NCBI RefSeq assembly: GCF_000331305.1
Contig: NZ_KB217478.1
Coordinates: forward strand, 3,135,776 to 3,199,775
Direction of reading: 5' to 3'
From: Calothrix sp. PCC 7103
GTDB lineage: Bacteria; Cyanobacteriota; Cyanobacteriia; Cyanobacteriales; Nostocaceae
DNA: 64,000 nucleotides
Shown one piece after another: positions 8,567 through 16,935 of this stretch (its first letter is position 1; each line of letters begins with the position of its first letter). A program made the position numbers and the translations under genes. The notes under the pieces are model-generated. The model was not told the origin of the DNA. It saw nothing but the letters and a program-made list of their open reading frames with translations, and searched no databases.

Positions 8567-9820
8567 ATGAAAAAAATTATGTTTTACTGCCAATACCTAA
8601 GTGGTATGGGACATTTAGTTAGAAGCACAGAAATTGTACGCAGTTTAGTTAAAGACTTTAAAGTTTATTTTATCAATGGTGGCCCCGTTATTGAAGGATT
8701 TGAAATGCCACCCGAAGTAGAAATTCTTAGATTACCTGCGCTGTGGTTAGAAAATGGTCAATTCACAGTTGGTGATAGTTCTTTAAGTGTTGAAGAAGTT
8801 AAAGAGTTTAGAAAAAATCTTCTCATTTCTGAATTTGATAGAATTCAACCAGATTGTTTAATTACTGAATTTTTTCCTTTTGGTAGACACAAGCTTTTGT
8901 TTGAATTACTTCCTTTTGTTGAGCATATAAAATCTACAAGCCCTAATACTAAAATAGCTAGTAGTTTACGTGATGTTATTGGCAAAGAAAGTGATGCAGA
9001 AGAAGAGGAAAGAATTTGTCATTTAATGAACCGTTACTTTGATTTATTACTGTTCCACTCTGACTCAAATTTTCAAACATTTACAGAAAGCTTCTCTAGA
9101 CACCAGGATATAAAAAGCGACATTGTACATACTGGATTTGTTACACAGGCGCCTACTTTCAACGATAACGATATTGATATTAACAAACTTTGGGGCGCTA
9201 GTAATTCCAAAAAAACAAAAATATTAGTTAGCGTCGGCGGTGGTAGAATTGGGCATGATCTGCTAGAGACTGTTGTGGAAGCTAGTTCGATTTTTGACAA
9301 AGGAATGCCTCATGTAGTCAAAATATTTACTGGACCTTTCATGCCAGAAGAGAAAGTAGAAAAATTAAAACAAGCTGCTTCTAATATCGATAATATTCAT
9401 ATAGAAAGATATACTTCACAGCTACTTGGCTACATGAAAACAGCTGATATATCTATCAGCTTAAGTGGTTATAATACTACTATGAACCTTCTCAGTACAG
9501 GAGTGCGCGCGATAGTTGTTCCAATTGGTCACGAAAATCAAGACAAAGAACAATTAGTGCGGACTATTAAGCTAGAACAAATAGGTCTTGTTGATTTTAT
9601 TCATCCTGAAAATTTGAAACCATTTTATCTAGCTGAGAAAATTCTTGAATGTCTCAGCAAAAAAACTGCGAACACCGACAATAAGCCAGTTTTTGATATG
9701 AGTGGCGCCGAAAATACGAAGAATTTTTTGAAAAATTACCTTGATAAAAATGTATATACTGTCCCCTTGTTAAAGGGATGGATTCGTAAATACTCAAATT
9801 TAAATACAACGGAGAGATAG
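8567..9820 (+). CDS. MurG-like (GT28/GT-B) glycosyltransferase, second of a pair
   Basis: This 417-residue paralogue of the preceding gene has the same GT-B layout: CQYLSGMGHLVRSTEIVRSL at the N-terminus, then SVGGGRIGHDLLE and SLSGYNTTMNLL with a GHENQDKEQL loop, the MurG/GT28 nucleotide-sugar region. It is probably cytosolic or loosely membrane-bound. It starts 24 bp after its paralogue and ends 3 bp before the ABC exporter gene, so translation is likely coupled and its product is presumably what the exporter moves. Divergence from the upstream copy is high, pointing to different specificities. Confidence 0.82.
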   Translation: MKKIMFYCQYLSGMGHLVRSTEIVRSLVKDFKVYFINGGPVIEGFEMPPEVEILRLPALWLENGQFTVGDSSLSVEEVKEFRKNLLISEFDRIQPDCLITEFFPFGRHKLLFELLPFVEHIKSTSPNTKIASSLRDVIGKESDAEEEERICHLMNRYFDLLLFHSDSNFQTFTESFSRHQDIKSDIVHTGFVTQAPTFNDNDIDINKLWGASNSKKTKILVSVGGGRIGHDLLETVVEASSIFDKGMPHVVKIFTGPFMPEEKVEKLKQAASNIDNIHIERYTSQLLGYMKTADISISLSGYNTTMNLLSTGVRAIVVPIGHENQDKEQLVRTIKLEQIGLVDFIHPENLKPFYLAEKILECLSKKTANTDNKPVFDMSGAENTKNFLKNYLDKNVYTVPLLKGWIRKYSNLNTTER

Positions 9821-9823
9821 TTA

Positions 9824-11668
9824 ATGAGTAAGCGCTCCAAAGAAAAAGATTTAAAAGGAGTTATACCAGGAATCACAAGGATTTTGCGGAAATTTTCCCC
9901 ATATATCCGTAAAGAAAGACTTTTAATTATTGCCTCTTTCTTCGCGCTATTACTTGAAACTGGTTTACGTTTATTGGAGCCTTGGCCTTTAAAATATGTC
10001 TTTGACTATATTCTCATACCTGCTCATAACAACACCGCAAACACTGCAAATCACTTCGGTCTTAGTCCAATTGTATTGCTCACTTTATCAGCAATATCAA
10101 TTGTAGTTATAACTGGAGTGGGTAGCATGGCTGCATACCTAAGTACTTACGGAATGTCCTTAGCTGTAATTCGAGTGTTATCAGAGGTACGAGGTAATCT
10201 ATTCAACCACTTACAAAGTCTCTCCCTCTCTTTCCATCAAAAGTCTAAAAGTGGTGACTTAATTACCCGCGTCACATCTGATATTGAAAAGATGCGGACT
10301 GTCACTGTTAAAACAGCTTTGCCTCTAATTACTAACGTTCTATCTCTGGTGGGGATGCTAGTAATCATGTTTTTTCTTAACTGGGAATTAGCGTTAGTAG
10401 CAATGACCATTTTCCCGATACTAACCTTGTTGACAAAAAACATGATTAGTCGCATTCGCAAATTCGCAAAACAACATCGTGACTCCGAAGGTGTTTTAGC
10501 TGCTACAACTGGTGAGACAATAGGCGCCATTAAGGTAGTGCAAGTTCTATCTCTCCAAGAAATGCTACACGGCATTTTTTCACAGCAAAACCAAAAAAGT
10601 CTAGACGAAGCTATCGAATCTCTAAGACTATCAGCAGCGCTAGAAAGAATTGTCCAGATTTTAATGGCAATTATTATAGCTATAGTATTGTGGCGCGGTT
10701 CCCATGTAGTTTTGCACAAGGAACTTAGTCCTGGGGAACTGTTGGTATTTATGACCTACCTCAGAAATGCCTTTGAACCGATGCGGAAACTTTCCAACCA
10801 AGTCGGACAAATAGCGAAAGCAACAGCTTCTGGAGAACGGGTAGTAGAACTTTTGGACTATGAACCGAATGTATGCAATAACCCTAGTGCTAAAAAAGCA
10901 CATCCCTTCTTTGGTACAGTACGATTTGAAAATGTTTCTTTCGGCTATGATACAGGTACAGAAATATTACAAGATGTCAGCTTTGTTGTTCAACCAGGGC
11001 AACAAGTCGCAGTAGTCGGACCATCTGGAAGCGGCAAATCAACTTTACTTAGTCTTATCTTACGTTTATATGACCCGGAAGCTGGTCGAATTTTAATTGA
11101 TGGTCAAGATATTAGAGAATATACAATAGATTCTCTACGGCAACAAATTAGCGTAGTTTTACAAGACAGCGTATTATTTGCTGCAAGTGTTAAAGAAAAT
11201 ATAGCTCATGGTAGACTTGGCGCCACCGATAAAGAAGTAGAAAAAGCCGCGCGTCTAGCTAATGCCCACGAATTTATAATGAAACTACCCCAAGGTTACG
11301 ACACAATTTTAAGCGAACGGGGTAGTACACTTTCGGGGGGACAAAGGCAACGTATCGCAATTGCTCGTGCTGCAATTCGTCAGGCGCCGATTATTATTTT
11401 AGATGAACCAACCACTGGTTTAGATAATGCTAGTGAGCGTACTGTTAACGCTGCACTCGCAAAACTTACCGAAGGTCAAACGACATTTGTTATTTCTCAT
11501 GACCTGAGAGCTGTAGAAAATGCAGATATTATTCTGTATATAGAGGGTGGACGTGTTTTAGAGCAAGGTACTCATAGAGAGCTTATGCGTTTGGGTAGTC
11601 GTTACGCAACTCTATACCGTATGCAAACTATTATTACTAAGGGGGATACTTATGCACTTGAAGCTTGA
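9824..11668 (+). CDS. MsbA/HepA-type ABC exporter (fused TMD-NBD)
   Basis: The 614-residue half-transporter has an N-terminal type I exporter membrane domain (helices near 32-55, 82-110, 165-205, 275-310) and a C-terminal ATPase: Walker A GPSGSGKS at 399-406, signature LSGGQ at 503-507, Walker B IIILDEPT near 523-530, and H-loop SHD. It should work as a homodimer flipping a lipid-linked glycan or polysaccharide precursor across the inner membrane. The cyanobacterial heterocyst-envelope protein HepA belongs to this class, but a hepA assignment is not supported here. Gene order places it as the exporter of the glycan built by the neighbouring transferases. Its last 17 bases overlap the next gene. 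Confidence 0.92.
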   Translation: MSKRSKEKDLKGVIPGITRILRKFSPYIRKERLLIIASFFALLLETGLRLLEPWPLKYVFDYILIPAHNNTANTANHFGLSPIVLLTLSAISIVVITGVGSMAAYLSTYGMSLAVIRVLSEVRGNLFNHLQSLSLSFHQKSKSGDLITRVTSDIEKMRTVTVKTALPLITNVLSLVGMLVIMFFLNWELALVAMTIFPILTLLTKNMISRIRKFAKQHRDSEGVLAATTGETIGAIKVVQVLSLQEMLHGIFSQQNQKSLDEAIESLRLSAALERIVQILMAIIIAIVLWRGSHVVLHKELSPGELLVFMTYLRNAFEPMRKLSNQVGQIAKATASGERVVELLDYEPNVCNNPSAKKAHPFFGTVRFENVSFGYDTGTEILQDVSFVVQPGQQVAVVGPSGSGKSTLLSLILRLYDPEAGRILIDGQDIREYTIDSLRQQISVVLQDSVLFAASVKENIAHGRLGATDKEVEKAARLANAHEFIMKLPQGYDTILSERGSTLSGGQRQRIAIARAAIRQAPIIILDEPTTGLDNASERTVNAALAKLTEGQTTFVISHDLRAVENADIILYIEGGRVLEQGTHRELMRLGSRYATLYRMQTIITKGDTYALEA

Positions 11669-12848
11669 GGAATGCAAAGCAACCCGCGTTATTTTAGTGC
11701 GTCACGGGCAAAGCACTTATAATTCTCTGGGATTGTATCAAGGTTGTAGTGACGAATCTGTATTAACTGAACTTGGATACAGCGATGCTCGTAAAACTGG
11801 AAATTTCCTCAAAGGGTTAAAATTTGATGCAATGTACACTAGTTCTTTGCAGCGCGCGCAACAAACTGCTAAAGAAATTTTAGGGGTAATGGCGCCTTCA
11901 TTGAATCCTGAAAGCATTTGTGCAAGCGAATTATTACGAGAAACAGATTTACCCGCTTGGCAAGGTTTAGCGTTTCAATATGTGAAAGAAAACTTTCCTC
12001 AAGAATATCGCACTTGGAAACAGTTTCCCCATGAATTTCGTATGGAGATTCCTAATCAAAATACTTATATACACCCTGCATTAGACCTTTACGACCGAGT
12101 ACAGAAATTTTGGTGCCAAGTACTACCACGTCACGTTGGTGAGACTATTTTACTAATAGTTCATGGTGGTACAAACCGTGCCTTAATTAGTACAGCGCTT
12201 GGCATTACTCCCGACCGCTACCACTGTATTCAACAATCAAACTGCGGTATTAGCGTATTGAATTTTCCTGATGGTACCTTAGAATCAGGGCGCCTGGAGA
12301 TAATGAATTTGGCTTCCCATGTTGGGGAATATCTTCCTAAACCTCAAGAAGGTGGTAAAGGTTTACGTCTTCTGCTTATACCTTCGGGCGTCAATGCTGA
12401 ACAAATGAATAGTTTAGCAGAACAACTTAACTCAGTTAAAATTCGGTTTTGTTTAAGTAGTATAGTTGATGATTCGCACACCATAGTACAAAAAGTCATT
12501 CAACATCATTCAGAAACAGTATATTCAGAAGTGTTTGAAGATGAGTTGCCAGAAGTTTGGCAAACAGGAATTATTAATCAAATTACTGCAAATTCAAATA
12601 ATTTAGTAACTGGTTTAATTGTCGCAAAAGAACAAATTATCAAACACTTGATTGGTCAAGCTCTTGGTATTGATTTAAATCAAGTAGAGCGGTTGCAAGT
12701 GGAAAAAGGAACTCTTTGTAGTATTCAGTATCCTGGGGAGCATCATCCACCGATTGTACAAGGGATGAATTTAAGTTATTACCAGGAGGCGGGCAGGGAT
12801 GCCCGCTCCACAAGAAAAGAGTTGTTTCAGTTTTTAATTAATGAGTAA
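11652..12848 (+). CDS. Histidine phosphatase-superfamily protein with extra C-terminal domain
   Basis: The first ~210 residues form a phosphoglycerate-mutase-like phosphatase: VRHGQST holds the catalytic histidine and VHGGTNRALI the second histidine. Residues 220-398 are an extra domain that I do not recognise. The gene overlaps the ABC exporter by 17 bp and lies 17 bp before a glycosyltransferase, so it is embedded in the polysaccharide operon; a role in dephosphorylating a sugar or polyprenyl phosphate is inferred. The last residues (EAGRDARSTRK) are encoded by a dispersed hairpin repeat, so the original C-terminus has been changed. Confidence 0.85.
   Translation: MHLKLEECKATRVILVRHGQSTYNSLGLYQGCSDESVLTELGYSDARKTGNFLKGLKFDAMYTSSLQRAQQTAKEILGVMAPSLNPESICASELLRETDLPAWQGLAFQYVKENFPQEYRTWKQFPHEFRMEIPNQNTYIHPALDLYDRVQKFWCQVLPRHVGETILLIVHGGTNRALISTALGITPDRYHCIQQSNCGISVLNFPDGTLESGRLEIMNLASHVGEYLPKPQEGGKGLRLLLIPSGVNAEQMNSLAEQLNSVKIRFCLSSIVDDSHTIVQKVIQHHSETVYSEVFEDELPEVWQTGIINQITANSNNLVTGLIVAKEQIIKHLIGQALGIDLNQVERLQVEKGTLCSIQYPGEHHPPIVQGMNLSYYQEAGRDARSTRKELFQFLINE
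12789..12814. repeat. GGGCAnGGATGCCC hairpin repeat inside a CDS
   Basis: GGGCAGGGATGCCC followed by GCTCCACAAG is one copy of a dispersed hairpin repeat. Other copies lie at 15569-15590, 20915-20939 and 33910-33935. This one lies within the coding frame of the histidine phosphatase and is translated. Confidence 0.7.
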
Positions 12849-12865
12849 TTATTGAGGAGAAGGAG

Positions 12866-14161
12866 ATGAAAATAGGATTTATAGTTTGGCGTTTTCCAGT
12901 ATTGTCAGAAGCTTTTATTCTTAATCAGATTATAGGTTTAATTGAACGTGGGCATGATGTTCATATTCATCCTGTGAATGGTTTACCAAAAAACTATACT
13001 GGTAAAGTTCATCCTGTTGTTGAAGAATATAAATTACTTGAGCGTACTTATTTTCCTCCTGTTGTTCCTGAAAACTGGTATGTACGTTTATTAGTAGGTG
13101 TGGGTTTGTTATTAAAAAATATTCACAAAGGTTCTTTAAAAACTTTACAGCTTTTTGATTCTACTAAATATGCTTCTGAAGTAAATAATTTAAAGACTTT
13201 GTATCGAACTGTATCATTACTTCAAGATGGTTCATATGACATTATTCATTGTCAATTTGGAACTTTGGCGCCTATTGCTCTTGCTTACCGCGATGCTGGT
13301 ATACTTAAAGGTAAGTTAATTACTACGTTCCGTGGTATTGATATTAGTAAGTATGTTCAAGAAAACGGCGCCAATGTTTATGACCAACTTTTTAAAGAAG
13401 GTGAATTTTTTCTTGCCAACTGTGAATTTTTTGGCAACCGTGCGATTAATTTAGGTTGTGACGCAAAAAGACTTGTAGTTCACGGTTCAGGACTAGATTG
13501 CACTAAATTCTCCTTCAAGCCTCGTTATTACCCCGTTGATGGTAAAATTAAAATTGCTACTACAGGGCGCCTGGTAGAAAAGAAAGGTATCGAATATGCG
13601 ATTCGTGCCATTGCAAAAATCGCAGCATCACACCCAAATATCGAATATAATATAATTGGAGACGGTGAATTAAAACAACGATTTGAGCAGCTAATTAGTG
13701 AATTGAATGTTGGACATATCGTCAAATTATTAGGATGGAAACAGCAAAAAGAAATTGTCGAAATTCTTGATAATTCTCATATTTTTATTGCCCCAAGTGT
13801 TACTGCTGCTGATGGAAATCAAGATGCACCAGTTAATACTCTCAAAGAAGCAATGGCAATGGGTTTACCAGTAATTAGCACTATACATGGTGGTATTCCC
13901 GAATTAGTTCAAGATGATATCTCAGGATTTTTAGTACCAGAACGTGATGCAGATTCTATTGCCGAAAAATTAGTTTATCTAATAGAACATCCCGAACGCT
14001 GGAAAAAAATGGGTGTTTCGGGACGCGCGCGCGTTGAAGAAAAATACGATATGAATAAGCTCAATGATGAATTAGTAGCAATTTATCAGCAAATGCTAAC
14101 TTCCCATTTACCTGAACAAACACCCGCAGAAAATACACAAGAATTGATATATCAATCTTAA
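12866..14161 (+). CDS. GT4-family glycosyltransferase, first of a tandem pair
   Basis: The 431-residue protein has a GT-B fold of family 4. The N-terminal part begins FPVLSEAFILNQI, as in WcaL-like colanic-acid transferases. The C-terminal part has TTGRLVEKKGIEYAI, then the E-x7-E type donor site around EAMAMGLPVISTIHGGIPE. It should transfer a sugar from a nucleotide donor onto the growing glycan at the inner membrane. GGAGAAGGAG just before the ATG is a good ribosome site. The next gene is a close paralogue with long identical stretches in the donor-binding half, which points to a tandem duplication. Confidence 0.9.
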   Translation: MKIGFIVWRFPVLSEAFILNQIIGLIERGHDVHIHPVNGLPKNYTGKVHPVVEEYKLLERTYFPPVVPENWYVRLLVGVGLLLKNIHKGSLKTLQLFDSTKYASEVNNLKTLYRTVSLLQDGSYDIIHCQFGTLAPIALAYRDAGILKGKLITTFRGIDISKYVQENGANVYDQLFKEGEFFLANCEFFGNRAINLGCDAKRLVVHGSGLDCTKFSFKPRYYPVDGKIKIATTGRLVEKKGIEYAIRAIAKIAASHPNIEYNIIGDGELKQRFEQLISELNVGHIVKLLGWKQQKEIVEILDNSHIFIAPSVTAADGNQDAPVNTLKEAMAMGLPVISTIHGGIPELVQDDISGFLVPERDADSIAEKLVYLIEHPERWKKMGVSGRARVEEKYDMNKLNDELVAIYQQMLTSHLPEQTPAENTQELIYQS

Positions 14162-14181
14162 ACTTTCTCTAAAAGGTCTTC

Positions 14182-14242
14182 TCTACTTTCTCTACTTTCT
14201 CTACTTTCTTTTCTTCCTTTGCGTACTTTGCGTACTTTGCGG
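14182..14242. repeat. Short tandem repeats between the two GT4 genes
   Basis: TCTACTTTC is repeated three times (14182-14208), and GCGTACTTT twice (from 14221) followed by GCGGTTCGTTAA. The second motif belongs to the same loose family as the GTGTACTTTGTGTC repeats near 33860. It separates two otherwise tightly packed genes, a plausible scar of the duplication. Confidence 0.6.
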
Positions 14243-14275
14243 TTCGTTAATCTAACATCAATTTTATTGTAAAAT

Positions 14276-15562
14276 ATGAGAGTAGCATTTTTCGTTGCAC
14301 ATTTCCCTGTGCTATCAGAACCATTTATTTTAAACCAAATAGCAGGTACAATAGAGCGTGGGCACGAAGTTGATATCTACTCACTCGATGGACCACCTGA
14401 AGATAGATCAAAAGTGCATCCATTAGTAGAGCAATATAATCTACTAGAGCGTACAATTTACGCACCAACTCGACCTAAAAATGAACTATGGCGTTGGATT
14501 AAAGGCTTAAGTCTACTGCTAGTAAACTTTCATAAAAATCCTTCCGTTTGCCTGCAATTATTTGATACTTATCGATATGTTAGTCAAGCGAAATCACTAA
14601 AAATGCTCTACCGAGCAATACCTTTTTTGGAAAAGAAATCATACGACATTATTCACTGTCAATTTAGTACATTGGGTGTGTTTGGTGTGTGGTTTCGGCA
14701 ACTTGGTTTAATTGAAGGTAAATTAATTTCAACATTTCGCGGTTCAGACATTAGTAAGTTTTTACCGAAATGGGGTGAAAAAGTTTATAAAGAATTATTC
14801 CAAGAAACAGATTTTTTCTTAGCTAACTGTGAATTTTTCAAAAATAAAGCTGTTGCGTTAGGTTGCGATGCCAATATGATTCATGTTCATGGTTCAGGAA
14901 TTGATACCAGCAAGTTTTTCTTTCAAGAACGTAATTTTCCTAATGATGAAGTTATTAGAATTGCTACCACAGGGCGCCTTGTAGAAAAAAAGGGTATTGA
15001 ATATGTAATTAAAGCTATTGCTCAAGTAGCAACAACTTACCCATATTTAGAATATAATATAATTGGTGACGGTACACTCAGAGAAAAATTTGAGAAATTA
15101 AGCGCAGAACTCAATGTTAGCCATATCGTTAAACTACTAGGATGGAAACAGCAAAAAGAAATTGTAGAAATACTCGATAAATGTCATATATTTGTTGCTC
15201 CTAGTGTAACTGGTAAAGATGGTAATCAAGACGCACCAGTTAATACTCTCAAAGAAGCAATGGCAATGGGCTTACCTGTAATTAGTACATTACATGGTGG
15301 TATTCCCGAATTAGTAGAAGATGAAATTTCTGGATTTTTAGTACCAGAGCATGATGCAGACGCTATTGCAGAAAAATTAATTTATCTGATCGAACATTCA
15401 GAAGATTGGGCAAAAATGGGTAGAGCAGGTCGCGCGCGCGTTGAAGCAAATTATGACATGACCAAGCTGAATGATGAATTAGTTGAAATTTATCAGCAAA
15501 TGCTGAATGGTGAGTTGACGGAGAGTTTTGCTGTAAGACCTTTGGTTTTTGCTAATAAATAA
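14276..15562 (+). CDS. GT4-family glycosyltransferase, second of a tandem pair
   Basis: This 428-residue protein is a close paralogue of the preceding gene, with the same FPVLSEPFILNQI opening, TTGRLVEKKGIEYVI and donor motif around EAMAMGLPVISTLHGGIPE. The segment HIVKLLGWKQQKEIVEILD is shared letter for letter. The N-terminal acceptor-binding halves differ more, so the donor is probably the same while the acceptor differs. No clear ribosome site precedes the ATG, and the leader is an AT-rich stretch after short tandem repeats, so it may have its own weak start signals. Confidence 0.9.
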   Translation: MRVAFFVAHFPVLSEPFILNQIAGTIERGHEVDIYSLDGPPEDRSKVHPLVEQYNLLERTIYAPTRPKNELWRWIKGLSLLLVNFHKNPSVCLQLFDTYRYVSQAKSLKMLYRAIPFLEKKSYDIIHCQFSTLGVFGVWFRQLGLIEGKLISTFRGSDISKFLPKWGEKVYKELFQETDFFLANCEFFKNKAVALGCDANMIHVHGSGIDTSKFFFQERNFPNDEVIRIATTGRLVEKKGIEYVIKAIAQVATTYPYLEYNIIGDGTLREKFEKLSAELNVSHIVKLLGWKQQKEIVEILDKCHIFVAPSVTGKDGNQDAPVNTLKEAMAMGLPVISTLHGGIPELVEDEISGFLVPEHDADAIAEKLIYLIEHSEDWAKMGRAGRARVEANYDMTKLNDELVEIYQQMLNGELTESFAVRPLVFANK

Positions 15563-15568
15563 ATAAAC

Positions 15569-15590
15569 AGGCAGGATGCCTGTTCCACAA
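15569..15590. repeat. Dispersed hairpin repeat, GGCAGGATGCC type
   Basis: GGCAGGATGCC followed by TGTTCCACAA lies just after the stop of the GT4 gene. It is a diverged copy of the element at 12789-12814 and may act as a weak processing or attenuation hairpin inside the operon. Confidence 0.5.
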
Positions 15591-15622
15591 TTGTAAAACA
15601 ATTATAATGGAGTATATAAAAA

Positions 15623-16666
15623 ATGATAGAACCAATTGTTACACTAGTTGTCGTACCTCGTGAACGTTTTAGTTGTACACAAGAGTCATTAGAAAGTATT
15701 TACGAACATACAGATTTTCCCTTCAAACTAATTTATGTTGATGGAAACTCACCAGCTAAAGTTCGTCGCTATTTAGAAACAAAAGCACGAGAAAAGGATT
15801 TTAAACTCATTCGTACAGACTATTACCTTTCTCCCAACCACGCGCGTAATATCGGTTTAAGTCACGTTGATACAAAATACTTAGTATTTGTTGATAACGA
15901 TGTTGTGGTGTCTCCAGGTTGGTTAAAAGCTTTAGTTGACTGTGCAGAAGAAACTAAAGCTACTGTAGTCGGTCCTCTCATGTGCGAAAAGAAACCTATT
16001 CACCAAAGAGTACACTTTGCTGGTGGGGAAAGTCATGTAGTTATTGACGTTAAAGGTCGGCGCCATCTACGCGAAAAAATGTACAAACAAGGACATAATG
16101 CCGTAGAATTACTTCCCCAACTTCAGCGCACCGAAACAGAATTATCAGAATTTCACTGTACTTTAGTTCGTACTAATATATTTGAGCGCATTGGTTATCT
16201 TGATGAAGCGATGCTCAATACCAAAGAACACCTTGATTTTTGCATGAATGTCGCTGCTTCAGGAGGTAAGGTATACTTTGAGCCAGCTAGTTTAGTTACC
16301 TACGTACCGGGACCACCTCTAGAGTGGACAGATTTACATTTCTATATGTTGCGTTGGAGCGATGCTTGGACTTTGGCTTCTTTAGAACACATCCGTGAAA
16401 AATGGGATTTATGCGAGGATGGTTATTTTAAAACCAAGTACAAAAAATTGGGTGTTAGACGCATCTCAACAATTATCAAACCCTTTGTACGTAAAGTCAG
16501 CTTCGGGCAAGAAAATAAACCCTTAAAAAGGTTCCTCAAAAAGCTTGACAGAAAAATCAACCGCTATCTCACCGACCACTACGCAGCTAAACTAGCTCAA
16601 CGCAAAATTCAACTTCCTGAAATTGTAAATCAACAGGCGCCGACAAAAGAATTATCCAAAGTTTAA
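15623..16666 (+). CDS. GT2-family glycosyltransferase
   Basis: The 347-residue protein has a GT-A fold of family 2. The nucleotide-binding start (VVVPRERFSCTQESLESIY), a metal-binding acidic motif in VFVDNDVVVSPGW, and a later region with a candidate catalytic acid (LNTKEHLDFCMNV) are visible. The C-terminal ~90 residues are basic, possibly for membrane contact. It starts 60 bp after the GT4 pair and is probably the last gene of the operon that begins with ugd, since a repeat-rich 270-bp gap follows. Donor and acceptor are unknown. Confidence 0.87.
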   Translation: MIEPIVTLVVVPRERFSCTQESLESIYEHTDFPFKLIYVDGNSPAKVRRYLETKAREKDFKLIRTDYYLSPNHARNIGLSHVDTKYLVFVDNDVVVSPGWLKALVDCAEETKATVVGPLMCEKKPIHQRVHFAGGESHVVIDVKGRRHLREKMYKQGHNAVELLPQLQRTETELSEFHCTLVRTNIFERIGYLDEAMLNTKEHLDFCMNVAASGGKVYFEPASLVTYVPGPPLEWTDLHFYMLRWSDAWTLASLEHIREKWDLCEDGYFKTKYKKLGVRRISTIIKPFVRKVSFGQENKPLKRFLKKLDRKINRYLTDHYAAKLAQRKIQLPEIVNQQAPTKELSKV

Positions 16667-16681
16667 CTCTTCAATCTGCTA

Positions 16682-16786
16682 TCTCTGTGTTCTCTGCGTC
16701 TCTGTGGTGAAAATAAGTTATTAGTTTTACCACAGTGGCACAGATAAAGACGTGATTTATTGCGTCTTTGCACAGAGATTTTTTTT
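16682..16786. repeat. TCTGTGGTGAAAA-type inverted repeat
   Basis: CTCTGCGTCTCTGTGGTGAAAA is answered by TTTTACCACAGTGGCACAGA and, further on, GCGTCTTTGCACAGAG. The arms are imperfectly inverted. The same family appears at 33664-33780 and near 62060. It lies between the GT2 gene and the porin gene and could fold at the end of the operon transcript. Confidence 0.5.
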
Positions 16787-16935
16787 AATAAGGTCTATTC
16801 AAAAACAATCAAAATATCTGTTATTATTCATTACATAAATTATTAATAAGAAATTTTACTGTAAATTTTCAAGAAAAGGTTGACTAATATTACCCTTAGA
16901 ATTAACAATACTAATTGTTCGTATGAGTAAGTAGG

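Noticed and set aside
9824-11668. Naming the ABC exporter hepA
   Set aside because: It belongs to the same class, but the neighbouring genes do not match a heterocyst-envelope locus that I can confirm from sequence alone.
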